Positions 18,982 through 28,244 of a DNA stretch of 64,000 nt are shown one piece after another. The first letter of the stretch is position 1; each line of letters starts with the position of its first letter. The notes under the pieces were generated by a model. That model did no database searches and was not told the DNA's origin. It was given only the letters and a program-made list of their open reading frames with translations. Source of the DNA: Bremerella sp. JC817 (GTDB lineage: Bacteria > Planctomycetota > Planctomycetia > Pirellulales > Pirellulaceae). The position numbers and the translations under genes are program-made. The stretch covers positions 417,501 through 481,500 of the forward strand of contig NZ_JBFEFG010000267.1 of assembly GCF_040718835.1 (NCBI RefSeq), in the 5' to 3' direction.

Positions 18982-20044
18982 GGAAGCTCACTAAGGTCGA
19001 AGGGTGCCGCTATGTAAGGTGTGATGGGGCAGGCACTGCCAGTAATGCACGAAAGGTACCATCCCAAGTAAAGGACGGAAACCAGCGGTCATTCGGCAGG
19101 GGAAGGCCCAATGACGGAATTTACTCGCGACGAACTGAATCACACTCATCGTTCCAAACCGATAAGCAAGACGTAAACGCGAGCTCTATCCAGGGAGGGT
19201 CGGCAAGGCGGGGAAAATTCGCTGACGGGTGCTGCCCGACCGCCTTATTCTATTTTTTTCTGCCATGGTCCATCAAGGCAATTGCTATTTTGCCCGTACG
19301 ATTTAATTCTCAATCCCACTTAGAAATGCCCACGCATTCGGGCGTAGATGGGGCTAGTCCCACGGAAGTAAGAAGGGCCTGATTTTCCCCTAGCTCGGTG
19401 AAGCACTTTACCAAAGGGATCGATAACAGCCAGCAGAACAATTTCGCATCGCTTAGTAAGCCTCGTTACAAAGACACTTACTCAGGACAATCGACGCCGC
19501 TAACGCGAGATATGCCAATAATTTAGCCCAGGAAGATAGTACTACGCTCAGAAGCGTGGTTCGCATATAAAGTCATTCAGACGATCGAGGTTCTGTGATA
19601 GGAACACGGCGAAAGAAAAGAGCACTTCCTCTTTGGGTGAAGAAGTGCCCCTTGTTGTTTTAAGATCGAGGGTAATTTCAGGGGCGGATCGCCGCTTAAA
19701 GTATCTCAAGCATTTTCTTGGCAATTGCCGCAGCTTTCGCCCCATGAGCGGAGTCAAGCTTCTTAAATTCGACCAGAAGGGCCGCCGCCTTGTCTGGTTC
19801 GGTCTCTTTCAGACGCTCGATGTTCTCTTAAATGTTAATCACTTCGCTGCTGACGATCTTTTTCTGAACGATGTAATTGAGGTCTCCACGGATGGCATCG
19901 AAAGCGGTCGGCGGAGTTTAGTCTGCGAAAGATACCACCAGACAGACCCACATTTAACTCAACGCCGATTGAAGAGGCGGTTACGCTAGACTCGCGGATT
20001 CGCTGAAATCGAGACGCGTTTGTTTCTGCAATTAGATTGACTGC
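18982..20044. other. Gene-poor 1-kb stretch
   Basis: From 18982 to about 19690 I see no plausible gene, RNA or repeat. From 19696 to about 19953 the minus strand holds a decayed reading frame, listed separately. The short frames present on either strand have no protein-like character in their codon use. Confidence 0.6.
19696..19953 (-). pseudogene. Decayed small gene with two in-frame stops
   Basis: Read on the minus strand in one frame, the segment codes AFDAIRGDLNYIVQKKIV, then a TAA at 19828-19830, then ERLKETEPDKAAALLVEF and KKLDSAHGAKAAAIAKKM, ending at TAA 19696-19698. An earlier TAA is at 19918-19920. The residue pattern (amphipathic helix, Lys/Ala/Glu rich) is protein-like on both sides of the stops, as expected of a gene that has lost function. 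I do not recognise the family. Confidence 0.45.
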
Positions 20045-20854
20045 TTAGACGTAGCGATGCATAGGCAGGTCGTAATGCGGAGCCCAGCCCAGCGGAAGCG
20101 TCACACCGGTAATCCAGCTCGCGTCATCCGAGACAAGGAAGGCGACCGCATTGGCAACATCGTGAGGTGCCCCGACCCCAAGTGGATGACAAGCATCGAT
20201 ATCCTTGCGGAGTTGTTCGACTTCTTCCCGCGAATCACACTCTTCGGCAAAACGCATTGCCATCGGCGTCGTGACGATCCCAGGGGCCACCGCGACGACG
20301 CGGATCTTCTTCGGCCCCAGTTCCCAGGCCAGCGACTGCGTAAAGCCATTAAGGCCTGCCTTACTGGCACTGTAAACCGAGAAGCCAACACAGCCCCCTA
20401 GCCCAAGGGCCGATGCGACATTCAGCACGACTCCGCCGGGTGACGGAAGCAGCGACAAGAACGAACGCGTCATGCGGATCGCGCCGGTGAGATTGATATC
20501 GAGCAGTTGCTCCCACTCACCTTCTGCGTAGTCTTCCAGATTCTGGCAAAGCTCGATCCCGGCGTTATTGATCAGGAAGTCGACTTTGCCGAACTTCTCG
20601 GATACGGCTTCCTTCAGGGCATCGATCTGACCAGGCGTAGTGACGTCGCACTCTTGATAGAGGAACGGAATCCCCAGCCGCTCGAGGCGTTTCAATACGC
20701 GTTTCGGTTCGTGTCGGTTGGCGACTACGATCGAGGCCCCTTCTTTCGATAACCGTTCGACAATCGCACCTCCGATTCCACGATCGCTGGCCCCGGTCAC
20801 CAAGGCAACTTTGCCAGAGAAACGAAGCGGAGCAGATTCTGAAGTGGTCGACAT
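20045..20854 (-). CDS. Short-chain dehydrogenase/reductase
   Basis: 269 residues with the classical SDR motifs: cofactor loop TGASDRGIGG (about residues 20-29), NNAG at about residue 95, catalytic Ser in NVASALGLGG, and YSASK (catalytic Tyr and Lys, about residues 160-164). After the PG motif (APGIVTTPMA) a variable substrate loop follows. Likely NAD(P)H-dependent oxidoreductase of a sugar, alcohol or keto substrate; 3-oxoacyl-ACP reductase-like in sequence. It lies downstream of sdhB in the same direction but is separated from it by a terminator. Confidence 0.88.
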   Translation of the reverse strand: MSTTSESAPLRFSGKVALVTGASDRGIGGAIVERLSKEGASIVVANRHEPKRVLKRLERLGIPFLYQECDVTTPGQIDALKEAVSEKFGKVDFLINNAGIELCQNLEDYAEGEWEQLLDINLTGAIRMTRSFLSLLPSPGGVVLNVASALGLGGCVGFSVYSASKAGLNGFTQSLAWELGPKKIRVVAVAPGIVTTPMAMRFAEECDSREEVEQLRKDIDACHPLGVGAPHDVANAVAFLVSDDASWITGVTLPLGWAPHYDLPMHRYV

Positions 20855-20910
20855 CGGAGGTTTACTTCACTGAAATGGGCAGGCGATCAAACCAGAGGAC
20901 TTGATCATTT

Positions 20911-20980
20911 TTAATGCAAAAGCCCCAGCAGAGCGACACGGGCCAGACAATAAATGCCAATGTCGCGCTGCTGGGGCTTT
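20911..20980 (-). terminator. Rho-independent terminator of the sdh operon
   Basis: Arms 20919-20938 and 20961-20980 pair over 20 positions with one mismatch. On the minus strand the stem ends in GGGGCTTTT followed by an A/T-rich run. It lies 28 bases after the sdhB stop. Confidence 0.85.
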
Positions 20981-21008
20981 CGGTACATCGCAGAAGCAAA
21001 GCTTCGGT

Positions 21009-21866
21009 TTAGTGCTTGCTGTCGCCGCGGCGATCGAACCACTTACGCAGCGTGTTGAACGTGGTCTCGCGACCCATACGAGCAATGCTCATCGTCAGTG
21101 GAATCTTCTTGGGGCAAACGGCGACGCAGTTCTGAGCGTTACCGCAAACCTGGATACCACCTTCTTCGGTCAACGCGTCGAGGCGTTCCGAGGCGATCAT
21201 CTTGCCGGTTGGGTTCAGGTTGAACAGAGCCACCTGGCTAATGGCAGCCGGACCGACGAAGTTACGATTGAAGACTTCGGTCTTGCGAGCTTCGTAGGCG
21301 TCTTTCGATTCGCCCGAGTGCTGCAACAATTCGATCTTCGAGTACTGGGGACAAGCTTCCACGCAACATCCGCAGGTCATGCATTCGCTGAGCGGGTAGG
21401 CCATTTCCTGAGCGTCGCGAGACTGCTTTGGGCCAGGTCCCAGGTCGTAGTAACCGTCGACTGGGATCCAAGCTTTGACCTTCTTCAGGGCGTTGAACAT
21501 ACGGCTACGATCGACGAACAAGTCGCGGACGACCGGGAACTTGGTCATCGGGCGAAGTTCGATTTCGCGGCCATCTTCCAGCAATTTGTCGACCAGAGCC
21601 GAGCAGGACTGGCGAACCTTGCAGTTGATCACCATGGTGCACGCACCACAAACTTCTTCCAAGCAACCACAGTCCCAGCAGACCGGCGTGGTCTTCTGAC
21701 CGTTGGCAGTCTTCGCCTTCGCCGCGATCTTCTGCAGAACGCTGATCACGTTCAATTCTGGCTCGTAATCGAGCTCGAATCGTTCCCAGTAGCTCGGTTT
21801 GCCCGGGCCATCCTGGCGAAGAATTTTCACGAAGAACGTTTTCGGCTTGTTTGCGTGAGCGATCAT
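21009..21866 (-). CDS. sdhB: Succinate dehydrogenase iron-sulfur subunit
   Basis: The electron-transfer subunit of complex II, at the cytoplasmic face of the membrane. All three cluster motifs are present: CWDCGCLEEVCGAC plus a later Cys for [2Fe-2S], CMTCGCCVEAC for [4Fe-4S] and CGNAQNCVAVCPKKIP for [3Fe-4S]. 285 residues is a little longer than usual, with an N-terminal extension before the ferredoxin fold. Third gene of the sdhC-sdhA-sdhB operon; a palindromic element of about 65 bases lies between it and sdhA. Confidence 0.95.
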   Translation of the reverse strand: MIAHANKPKTFFVKILRQDGPGKPSYWERFELDYEPELNVISVLQKIAAKAKTANGQKTTPVCWDCGCLEEVCGACTMVINCKVRQSCSALVDKLLEDGREIELRPMTKFPVVRDLFVDRSRMFNALKKVKAWIPVDGYYDLGPGPKQSRDAQEMAYPLSECMTCGCCVEACPQYSKIELLQHSGESKDAYEARKTEVFNRNFVGPAAISQVALFNLNPTGKMIASERLDALTEEGGIQVCGNAQNCVAVCPKKIPLTMSIARMGRETTFNTLRKWFDRRGDSKH

Positions 21867-21895
21867 GATATTTCGTCTTCAGTGCTCAGTTTTCA

Positions 21896-21960
21896 GTAGG
21901 CTGGGTCACGACCCAACTTGTTCCCGCGTACCAAGTCTGCTGGGACCAGGCCCAGCCTAC
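21896..21960. repeat. Palindromic element between sdhA and sdhB
   Basis: GTAGGCTGGG (21896-21905) and CCCAGCCTAC (21951-21960) are perfect 10-base inverted repeats around a 45-base centre that itself has GGGTCACGACCC, a smaller palindrome. The shape and the GGCTGGG core resemble REP-like dispersed intergenic repeats. As an RNA it would form a stem between the two coding regions. Confidence 0.7.
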
Positions 21961-21967
21961 AACACCT

Positions 21968-23965
21968 TTAGTTGTTCGAAGCAGATGCGGCCGCTTTGGC
22001 AGCTTCCTTCTTCTTTTTGGTTCGTTCTTTCCAGACGTTGCTGATCTCTTCAGCGCCGACCAGACCATACAAACGAGGACGAGGAGGCTCGATGCTGATA
22101 TCGACATCTTCGTAGCTGATGTCCACGTCGTTTCCGTCGTAGGTTGCGATCGTGCTCTTCAGGAACTTATCGACATTCGCCTCGAACTTATCGCACCAAG
22201 CTTCCGCTTGATGGTGACGTTCGGTTGGATCGTCGGAGGTCAAACCTGGCAATTCGAATTCTGGCTTGTAGTGAGCACCACGACATTCGTCGCGGGCCCG
22301 AGCTCCCTTCAAGATTGCTTCCGCGATTGGGAACATGTCCTGCATCGCCTTGGTGAACAACACATTCTGGTTCGACCAGCTACCGGTGTCGCTCAAAGCA
22401 CACTTCCAGGCCCGTGCCTTCAAGTCGGCCAGCTTGCCGATCGCTTCGTCGAGTTGCGAGTTGACACGCACCACGGTCGCGGCGCTGGTCATCATGTTGC
22501 CCAGTTCCTGATGGATCAGGTAAGGGTTTTCGTCGCCTGACTGCTTCAGCAGGTTGTTGTGACGTTCCTGATGCTGCTTGGCGGCGGCTTCGTACAACGA
22601 AGCAGGCTGATCGGCGGCAGCTGCACCTGGCTTCAAGTTGTTCAGCAGCGTTTCCAGACCTGGTGCTACGAACAGCCCGGAGAAGATACAGCTCAGCAGC
22701 GAGTTCGCACCCAGACGGTTGGCACCGTGGTAGTGGTAGTCGACTTCGCCGATGGCGTAGAGGTTCGGGATGTTGGTCTGCTGGTTGGCTGGCGAACCAG
22801 GCTGCAGCCCGGGACCGCTGGTTTTCTTTTCGTAGTTCGTCCAGAGCCCACCCATGCTGTAGTGAACCGCCGGGAAAATACGCATCGGCGTGTAGCAAGG
22901 ATCGACGCCCTGGAACTTGCGGTAGATGTCGAGAATACCACCGAGCTTGCGGTTCAGTTCGCTTGCTTCGATGTGCGTCAGGTCGAGGTAAACGCACTGA
23001 CGGTCTTTTTCGACGCTCAAACCTTCGTTCACGCAGACATTGAAAATCTCGCGCGTCGCGATGTCACGCGGAACGAGGTTTCCGTACTGCGGGTAACGTT
23101 CTTCCAGGAAGTAATAGCGTTCGCCTTCCGGAATGTCGGAAGGAGATCGGCTGTCTTGTGGCGTGCGAGGTACCCAAACGCGGCCCCCTTCACCACGAGC
23201 CGATTCGCTCATCAGACGCAGTTTGTCGGCACCTGGAATGGCGGTTGGATGCACCTGGATGCATTCGCCATTGCCGTACTTGGCACCAGCTTGCATACAA
23301 CGGCTGGCAGCCGAACCGTTGCAGGTCATGCTCATCGTCGAGCGACCGTAGATCAGCCCGCAACCACCAGTCGCGACCACCACGGCGTCGGCACGGAACG
23401 AGCGGATTTCCATGCTGAAGAGATCTTGAGCAACGGCACCGACGCACACACCTTGGTCGTTGGTGATTGGGCCGAGGAAGTCCCACATCTCGTACTTCTT
23501 GACCAGGCCTTCCGATTCCCAGCGACGAACTTGTTCGTCCAAGGCGTACAGAAGCTGCTGACCGGTGGTCGCCCCGGCGAAGGCGGTTCGCTTGTAGAGC
23601 GTTCCACCGAAACGGCGGCGATCCAGGAAACCTTCCTGGGTACGGTTGAAGGTCACACCAAGGCGATCCATCAGATCGATCACCTTCGGGGCCCACATGG
23701 CCATTTCGTAAACCGGCGGTTGATGGTTCAGAAAGTCACCACCGTAGACGGTGTCGTCGAAGTGTTTGTATTCGTCATCACCCAGTTGCCGGGTCGCGTC
23801 GTTAACACTGTTGATCCCACCTTGGGCGCACACGCTGTGCGAGCGTTTGACCGGCGTCAGGCTCATCAGGTCGACCCCGATGCCCAACTCGGCCAATTTC
23901 ATGGTGGCAGCCAAACCGGCCAGACCACCACCGACAACCAGAACTCGCTTATCTGCCATTCCCAT
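21968..23965 (-). CDS. sdhA: Succinate dehydrogenase flavoprotein subunit
   Basis: Catalytic subunit of complex II that oxidises succinate with covalently bound FAD. 665 residues start with the FAD-binding VVGGGLAGLAATMKLAELG; HSVCAQGGINS has the histidine used for covalent FAD attachment, and EGGRVW and the arginine region FNVCVNEG follow. The C-terminal fumarate reductase/succinate dehydrogenase domain is complete, with a Lys/Ala-rich tail. The layout and length fit the type B (Bacteroidetes/Wolinella) complex. ATG 23959 is an alternative start two codons in. Confidence 0.95.
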   Translation of the reverse strand: MGMADKRVLVVGGGLAGLAATMKLAELGIGVDLMSLTPVKRSHSVCAQGGINSVNDATRQLGDDEYKHFDDTVYGGDFLNHQPPVYEMAMWAPKVIDLMDRLGVTFNRTQEGFLDRRRFGGTLYKRTAFAGATTGQQLLYALDEQVRRWESEGLVKKYEMWDFLGPITNDQGVCVGAVAQDLFSMEIRSFRADAVVVATGGCGLIYGRSTMSMTCNGSAASRCMQAGAKYGNGECIQVHPTAIPGADKLRLMSESARGEGGRVWVPRTPQDSRSPSDIPEGERYYFLEERYPQYGNLVPRDIATREIFNVCVNEGLSVEKDRQCVYLDLTHIEASELNRKLGGILDIYRKFQGVDPCYTPMRIFPAVHYSMGGLWTNYEKKTSGPGLQPGSPANQQTNIPNLYAIGEVDYHYHGANRLGANSLLSCIFSGLFVAPGLETLLNNLKPGAAAADQPASLYEAAAKQHQERHNNLLKQSGDENPYLIHQELGNMMTSAATVVRVNSQLDEAIGKLADLKARAWKCALSDTGSWSNQNVLFTKAMQDMFPIAEAILKGARARDECRGAHYKPEFELPGLTSDDPTERHHQAEAWCDKFEANVDKFLKSTIATYDGNDVDISYEDVDISIEPPRPRLYGLVGAEEISNVWKERTKKKKEAAKAAASASNN

Positions 23966-24043
23966 CCACCTTTGGCTCTTGGGTTTTCATTTGGCGGCGT
24001 CAGCTTCCCTCTGCTTTATTTAACCGAAGGAAGTCGCGTAGCT

Positions 24044-24892
24044 TTAACGTTCCGACTCGGCCTGGGGGGCTTCGTCGTGTTCTTCATGCGAAAACTTCGA
24101 CTCTTCCGAATGCTTGTGCGGATTCGGCATGATGTCGCCGGTCTCGACCAGGATTTCGTACGCCTTGTCTTCCTCGACACGCACTTCCGCGATTTTCTCG
24201 GAGCTCATCGAGTAGAGGCCGACAATCGCAGCCATCCCGGCAACAGCCAACAAAACAAAGACAACGTTGGCAGCCAGCTTGGCACGTTCTTGGGCCTTCG
24301 GATTGATCCAAAGCCCCCACGTAATCCCAAAGGTGAACAGACCGTTGGAGAAGTGGAAGACCGTCGCGAGCACACCAATGGTGTAAAGAATCGGCACGAT
24401 AATCGAAGCCTGCATCGCCAGGGCACCGCTGCTCGCCGCGTTATAAGGCGAGAACTGGGCACCAAAGAGCGGATGCGCGACATTGTTGATCCAGAAGTTT
24501 GCATGGATCCAGCCGTGCATATGGAACACGTGCCAGGCAATAAACAGAAACGCCACCAGACCGGTCGCCCGCTGCATCGTGTAGCGGAAGTTGCTGTTGT
24601 AAGGATATGCCTGGGTGTTGGGATTGCCGCCACTGGTGATCAGCAGCCCATACGCAGCGTGGAAGATGATCGGCAGGAAGATGAAGGCCCATTCGACCAG
24701 CGGCAAAATCGGCCCCAGCGAATGGATATGGAACACCAGTCGCTGGAAGAGCAGCGGGGCACCAAACACGCTGGCGTTCACCGAAAGGTGGACCACCATG
24801 TAAGCACCGACTGGGACCAGACCGGACAAAGAGTGCAGGCGGCGCAATAAAAATTCATTGCGTTCCAAAAAACTAGGTGCCGAGCTCACCAC
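24044..24892 (-). CDS. sdhC: Succinate dehydrogenase cytochrome b558 subunit
   Basis: Membrane anchor with five expected helices and haem b, type B family. About 282 residues; LHSLSGLVPVGAYMVVHLS, HIHSLGP, HAAYGLLI and WHVFHMHG carry the histidines that bind the two haems. The start is taken as GTG 24892, which has GGAAAGGG about 10 bases upstream; the open frame reaches 24946, giving 18 more residues without membrane or family character. First gene of sdhCAB. A C-terminal tail of Glu/His/Ala (about 40 residues) is extra relative to the core family. Confidence 0.9.
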   Translation of the reverse strand: MVSSAPSFLERNEFLLRRLHSLSGLVPVGAYMVVHLSVNASVFGAPLLFQRLVFHIHSLGPILPLVEWAFIFLPIIFHAAYGLLITSGGNPNTQAYPYNSNFRYTMQRATGLVAFLFIAWHVFHMHGWIHANFWINNVAHPLFGAQFSPYNAASSGALAMQASIIVPILYTIGVLATVFHFSNGLFTFGITWGLWINPKAQERAKLAANVVFVLLAVAGMAAIVGLYSMSSEKIAEVRVEEDKAYEILVETGDIMPNPHKHSEESKFSHEEHDEAPQAESER

Positions 24893-25358
24893 AGACCCTT
24901 TCCGAAATCGAGTAGACTGCCAGGTTGGGCAGAATCTCGCTTGCAAGTGTTGTCTTTAGATCGGTTTAAGGCGCGAAATGCACCCCTCGGCCGCTACTCC
25001 GACCAACCATCGAAGGGGGCCGCTCGCATGTTGCAAGTTATAGCGGAATCAGCACTTAGTTATAAGTACCCCTGCTGTAACTGGCGAAATTTCCCATCCA
25101 ATATCACCTTTGCTGATAAAGTGGGCAATCTGCTCCGTCTCCCCTGCCAGTTTGGCAGGCCCCAAGATGAAGCATCACCTGGGGTCGCAAAGATTTTATG
25201 GCAAATTGTGCGTTCTACCGCGCTCTGGACGCCCTTTACCGATCGGTATTGCTCCAGCACGCAAAGTTGGCCAAAAATGGGAACTACATTTGCATACTTA
25301 ACCGTCGAACGTCATGTTCTGCCAACACTTTAAGCGTGTTTAATTTTCTCTCAGTGCC
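24893..25358. other. Divergent intergenic region, sdhC / response regulator
   Basis: 466 bases between genes that start in opposite directions, so promoters for both must lie here. I see no strong -35/-10 pair, operator or structured RNA that I would defend. Confidence 0.4.
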
Positions 25359-25760
25359 ATGCGAAACAGTTCCCAACCCGTCATGCTGATCACCGACGAC
25401 GATCGCTCGTTCCGCGAGACGATGGCGGAAGTGTTCGAGCGTCGCGGTTTCGCACCGATTTTGGCGGCCAGCGGAGAAGAGGCGATTCAGGTCACCCAGA
25501 AGACGACCGTCCATGTCGCACTGTTCGATTTTCACATGCCACAGCGGACCGGCCTCGAGTCAATCACCGCTTGCCGCAGCATGGGCGTCAATATTCCCTA
25601 CATCTTGCTCACCGGGGCGCTCGATCAAACGATCGCGACCCAAGCCGAGAGCATCGAGATCTTCTCACTTCTTGAGAAACCGGTCAGCATCCAGATCGTG
25701 ACTGGCGTCGTGAAAGAAGCGATGTCGCGCCATTACCCGTGGTACGAACTGGAACGCTAA
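25359..25760 (+). CDS. Single-domain response regulator
   Basis: 133 residues made only of a receiver domain. Acidic pocket Asp13/Asp14, phosphoacceptor Asp57 in LFDFHMP, Thr85 in LLTGA and Lys107 in LEKPV are all present, so it should be phosphorylated. There is no output domain and no kinase gene nearby. It may pass phosphate to another protein or act as a phosphate sink. ATG 25383 (MLITDDD) is an alternative start with the family-typical beginning. Confidence 0.9.
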   Translation: MRNSSQPVMLITDDDRSFRETMAEVFERRGFAPILAASGEEAIQVTQKTTVHVALFDFHMPQRTGLESITACRSMGVNIPYILLTGALDQTIATQAESIEIFSLLEKPVSIQIVTGVVKEAMSRHYPWYELER

Positions 25761-25818
25761 GCCGCGATTCGATCGCCGCGATCATTCCGCATACGTAGAT
25801 AATTCAGACCATCAAGCA

Positions 25819-25845
25819 CAATGGCGAGCTTAAAGCTCGCCATTG
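25819..25845. terminator. Bidirectional terminator between receiver gene and ftsH
   Basis: A perfect 12-bp stem (25819-25830 with 25834-25845) with a 3-base loop lies between two convergent genes, 59 bases after one stop and 29 before the other. There is no long T run on either side, so termination efficiency is uncertain. Confidence 0.65.
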
Positions 25846-25873
25846 CGTAGTTTTCTGATCGAAGGTCTGACGC

Positions 25874-27940
25874 CTAAATTCCCTGATCCATCGAACCCGA
25901 GGCCGGTGGAATATCGTCGGCGTTGATTTCCTTCGGCGTGCCGTGGCGCTTGGTCTCGGTGCCAGGAACAATGCGTGGACCGTTGGAGGTGTCTTCGATC
26001 ACCTTCTTCAGCTCGTCGGCGTCGACCACTTCCAGCTCCATCAAACGCTCGGTCAGCGATACCAGGGCGCTGCGGCGATCTTCCATCATGCGTTTGGTGC
26101 GATTGAGCAACTCGTCGATGATTCGCTTGATTTCCAGATCGATTTCGCGGTAGGTCTCTTCGCTGTGCGAGCGGGCACGTTCTTCCGATTGCTCAGGGAT
26201 GAACGCCGAACGACCGCTGGCTCGATAGTTCACGCGACCAAGCCGGCTCATGCCGAAGTCGGTCACCATGCTGCGAGCGATTTCGGTTGCACGTTCCAGA
26301 TCGTTCTGGGCACCGGTCGAGATCTCGTCGTAGACCATCTCTTCGGCCAGCGTTCCGGCCAACAGCACCTGAATGCGGCTTTCCAGTTCGCTTTGGGTCA
26401 TCAGGAAGCGATCTTCCGTCGGACGCTGCATCGTGTAGCCAAGCGCGGCCAGACCACGCGGAATGATCGAGACTTTGTGCACCGGGTCGGTATTCGGCAA
26501 GCAGTACGCCACCAGTGCGTGACCACTTTCGTGATAGGCGACGCGCAGCTTTTCGTCTTGGTGCATCACACGCTGCTTCTTTTCCAGACCAGCCGTGACA
26601 CGTTCAACACCTTCGTCGAATTCAATCATCCCGACCGCCGCTTTCCCCTTACGGGCAGCCAGCAGGGCCGCTTCGTTCACCAGGTTTGCCAGGTCAGCAC
26701 CCGAGAAACCGGTGGTGATCGCGGCGACACCTTTCAGGTTGACCGTATCGTCCAGCTTCACGCTGCGAACATGGACACGCAGAATGTCTTCGCGTCCGCC
26801 GGCGTCGGGTCGGTCGACCAACACCTGGCGATCGAATCGGCCGGGACGGAGCAGGGCAGGGTCGAGCATTTCCGGACGGTTGGTGGCGGCAATGATGATG
26901 ATCCCGGCATTCGCCTCGAAACCATCCATTTCGACCAGCAACGCGTTGAGCGTCTGCTCACGTTCGTCATGACCACCGACGATGCTACCGCCACGCGTTT
27001 TACCGAGGGCATCCAATTCGTCGATGAAGATAATGCAGGGACTTTTCGCCGCGGCTTGCTGGAACAGGTCACGGACACGAGCCGCACCCACACCGACAAA
27101 CATTTCGACAAAGTCGGAACCGCTCATGCTGAAGAATGAGACGCCAGCTTCGCCGGCGATTGCCTTGGCGAGCAGCGTTTTCCCCGTTCCGGGAGGGCCT
27201 ACCAGCAGAACGCCTTTGGGGATGCGGCCCCCCAGCTCTTGATACTTCTCAGGCGAACGGAGGAAGTCGACGATTTCGCGAACTTCTTCGACCGCTTCCT
27301 CAATACCAGCGACATCTTCAAAGCTGATGTTCAGATCGTCCTGCATGTGCAGCTTGCCGCGACTTCGGCCGAATGCGATCGCACTGCCGGTTCCGCCGAT
27401 TCGCCGAATCATGAAATAACAGAACGCGATCCCCAAACCAATCATCAGCAGGGGACCACCATAGATCTCAAAGAAATTCGGCGGACCGGTCGCTTTGTAA
27501 TCGGTGAAGCCGACCTTATCGAACATCGCCTGAATCTTGCCGGCCGCATTTTCCGTGCGGACCAGATAAGTGACGATCTTCTGGTCTTCGGTCTTCGCCT
27601 TGCTCGGATCTTTCGAGTCGTTGTCGTAGCGATCGACCTTACCAGTGACCGACGATGGCCCGATTTCCACATTTCGCAGATTGGAATAGCGGATGCTGGA
27701 AACTTTGCCTTCGCTGTCCTTGTGCTGGACAGTCACGCCGGGGTCGGTATCTGATTTCTTATCGTCCCCAATCGACGCGATCAGGCGTTCCAGATCAGGC
27801 TGAGTTAATTCTTCAGAACCTGGTTGCAGGATGTACATTGCGACCAGAAATACGACCGCACAGGCTACCAGGATGTACCACAGATTGCCGGGACTTCCCT
27901 TTTCTCCCCGCCGTTTAGGAGATTCGTCGTTGTTATCCAT
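25874..27940 (-). CDS. ftsH: ATP-dependent zinc metalloprotease FtsH
   Basis: Membrane-bound AAA protease that degrades misfolded and regulatory membrane proteins. 688 residues: two membrane helices near residues 20-38 and 160-178 with a periplasmic domain between, Walker A GPPGTGKT (248-255), Walker [12 protein letters not shown] (about 303-313), SRH arginines in RPGRFDR, and the zinc site HESGH (470-474). The start at ATG 27940 begins right before the first membrane helix; the frame is open for 37 more codons upstream, but without family similarity. The loop between the membrane helices is longer than usual. Confidence 0.95.
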   Translation of the reverse strand: MDNNDESPKRRGEKGSPGNLWYILVACAVVFLVAMYILQPGSEELTQPDLERLIASIGDDKKSDTDPGVTVQHKDSEGKVSSIRYSNLRNVEIGPSSVTGKVDRYDNDSKDPSKAKTEDQKIVTYLVRTENAAGKIQAMFDKVGFTDYKATGPPNFFEIYGGPLLMIGLGIAFCYFMIRRIGGTGSAIAFGRSRGKLHMQDDLNISFEDVAGIEEAVEEVREIVDFLRSPEKYQELGGRIPKGVLLVGPPGTGKTLLAKAIAGEAGVSFFSMSGSDFVEMFVGVGAARVRDLFQQAAAKSPCIIFIDELDALGKTRGGSIVGGHDEREQTLNALLVEMDGFEANAGIIIIAATNRPEMLDPALLRPGRFDRQVLVDRPDAGGREDILRVHVRSVKLDDTVNLKGVAAITTGFSGADLANLVNEAALLAARKGKAAVGMIEFDEGVERVTAGLEKKQRVMHQDEKLRVAYHESGHALVAYCLPNTDPVHKVSIIPRGLAALGYTMQRPTEDRFLMTQSELESRIQVLLAGTLAEEMVYDEISTGAQNDLERATEIARSMVTDFGMSRLGRVNYRASGRSAFIPEQSEERARSHSEETYREIDLEIKRIIDELLNRTKRMMEDRRSALVSLTERLMELEVVDADELKKVIEDTSNGPRIVPGTETKRHGTPKEINADDIPPASGSMDQGI

Positions 27941-28244
27941 GAGCTTTTTGCTTTGGGTTGCAGAGAAGAATGTGTAACTGCCCAGCGGCGCGAACCGCCT
28001 GAAGTGAATCTCATCGTATACTGGCCCCGCTTCTACGACTATCTTTGCCAACTGGCAAAACAGGGCAAGCTGCTAGCGTGCCGACCAGGGGATGAGGGTT
28101 GGTCCGATTATGCCGACCAACCTCGATCCTGGGTACCGCCCTCCGGCTGACTTGGCATACGAAGCGATCCCAACTTCCGACTGCGGAAAGAATGCCGTAC
28201 GCCCGAGACTTTTCAAACGTTTCAGGGGCGATTCGCACCATTAA
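27941..28244. other. Intergenic region upstream of ftsH
   Basis: 304 bases between ftsH and the AraC-type regulator gene, both on the minus strand. It must hold the ftsH promoter. No heat-shock element, repeat or RNA is recognised. Confidence 0.4.

Noticed and set aside
19633..19989. 118-codon open frame on the plus strand in a gene-poor region
   Set aside because: The opposite strand shows the more protein-like (though interrupted) reading; the plus frame has no family pattern.
22559..24850. 763-codon open frame on the plus strand
   Set aside because: It runs antisense across sdhA and sdhC and has no protein-like composition.
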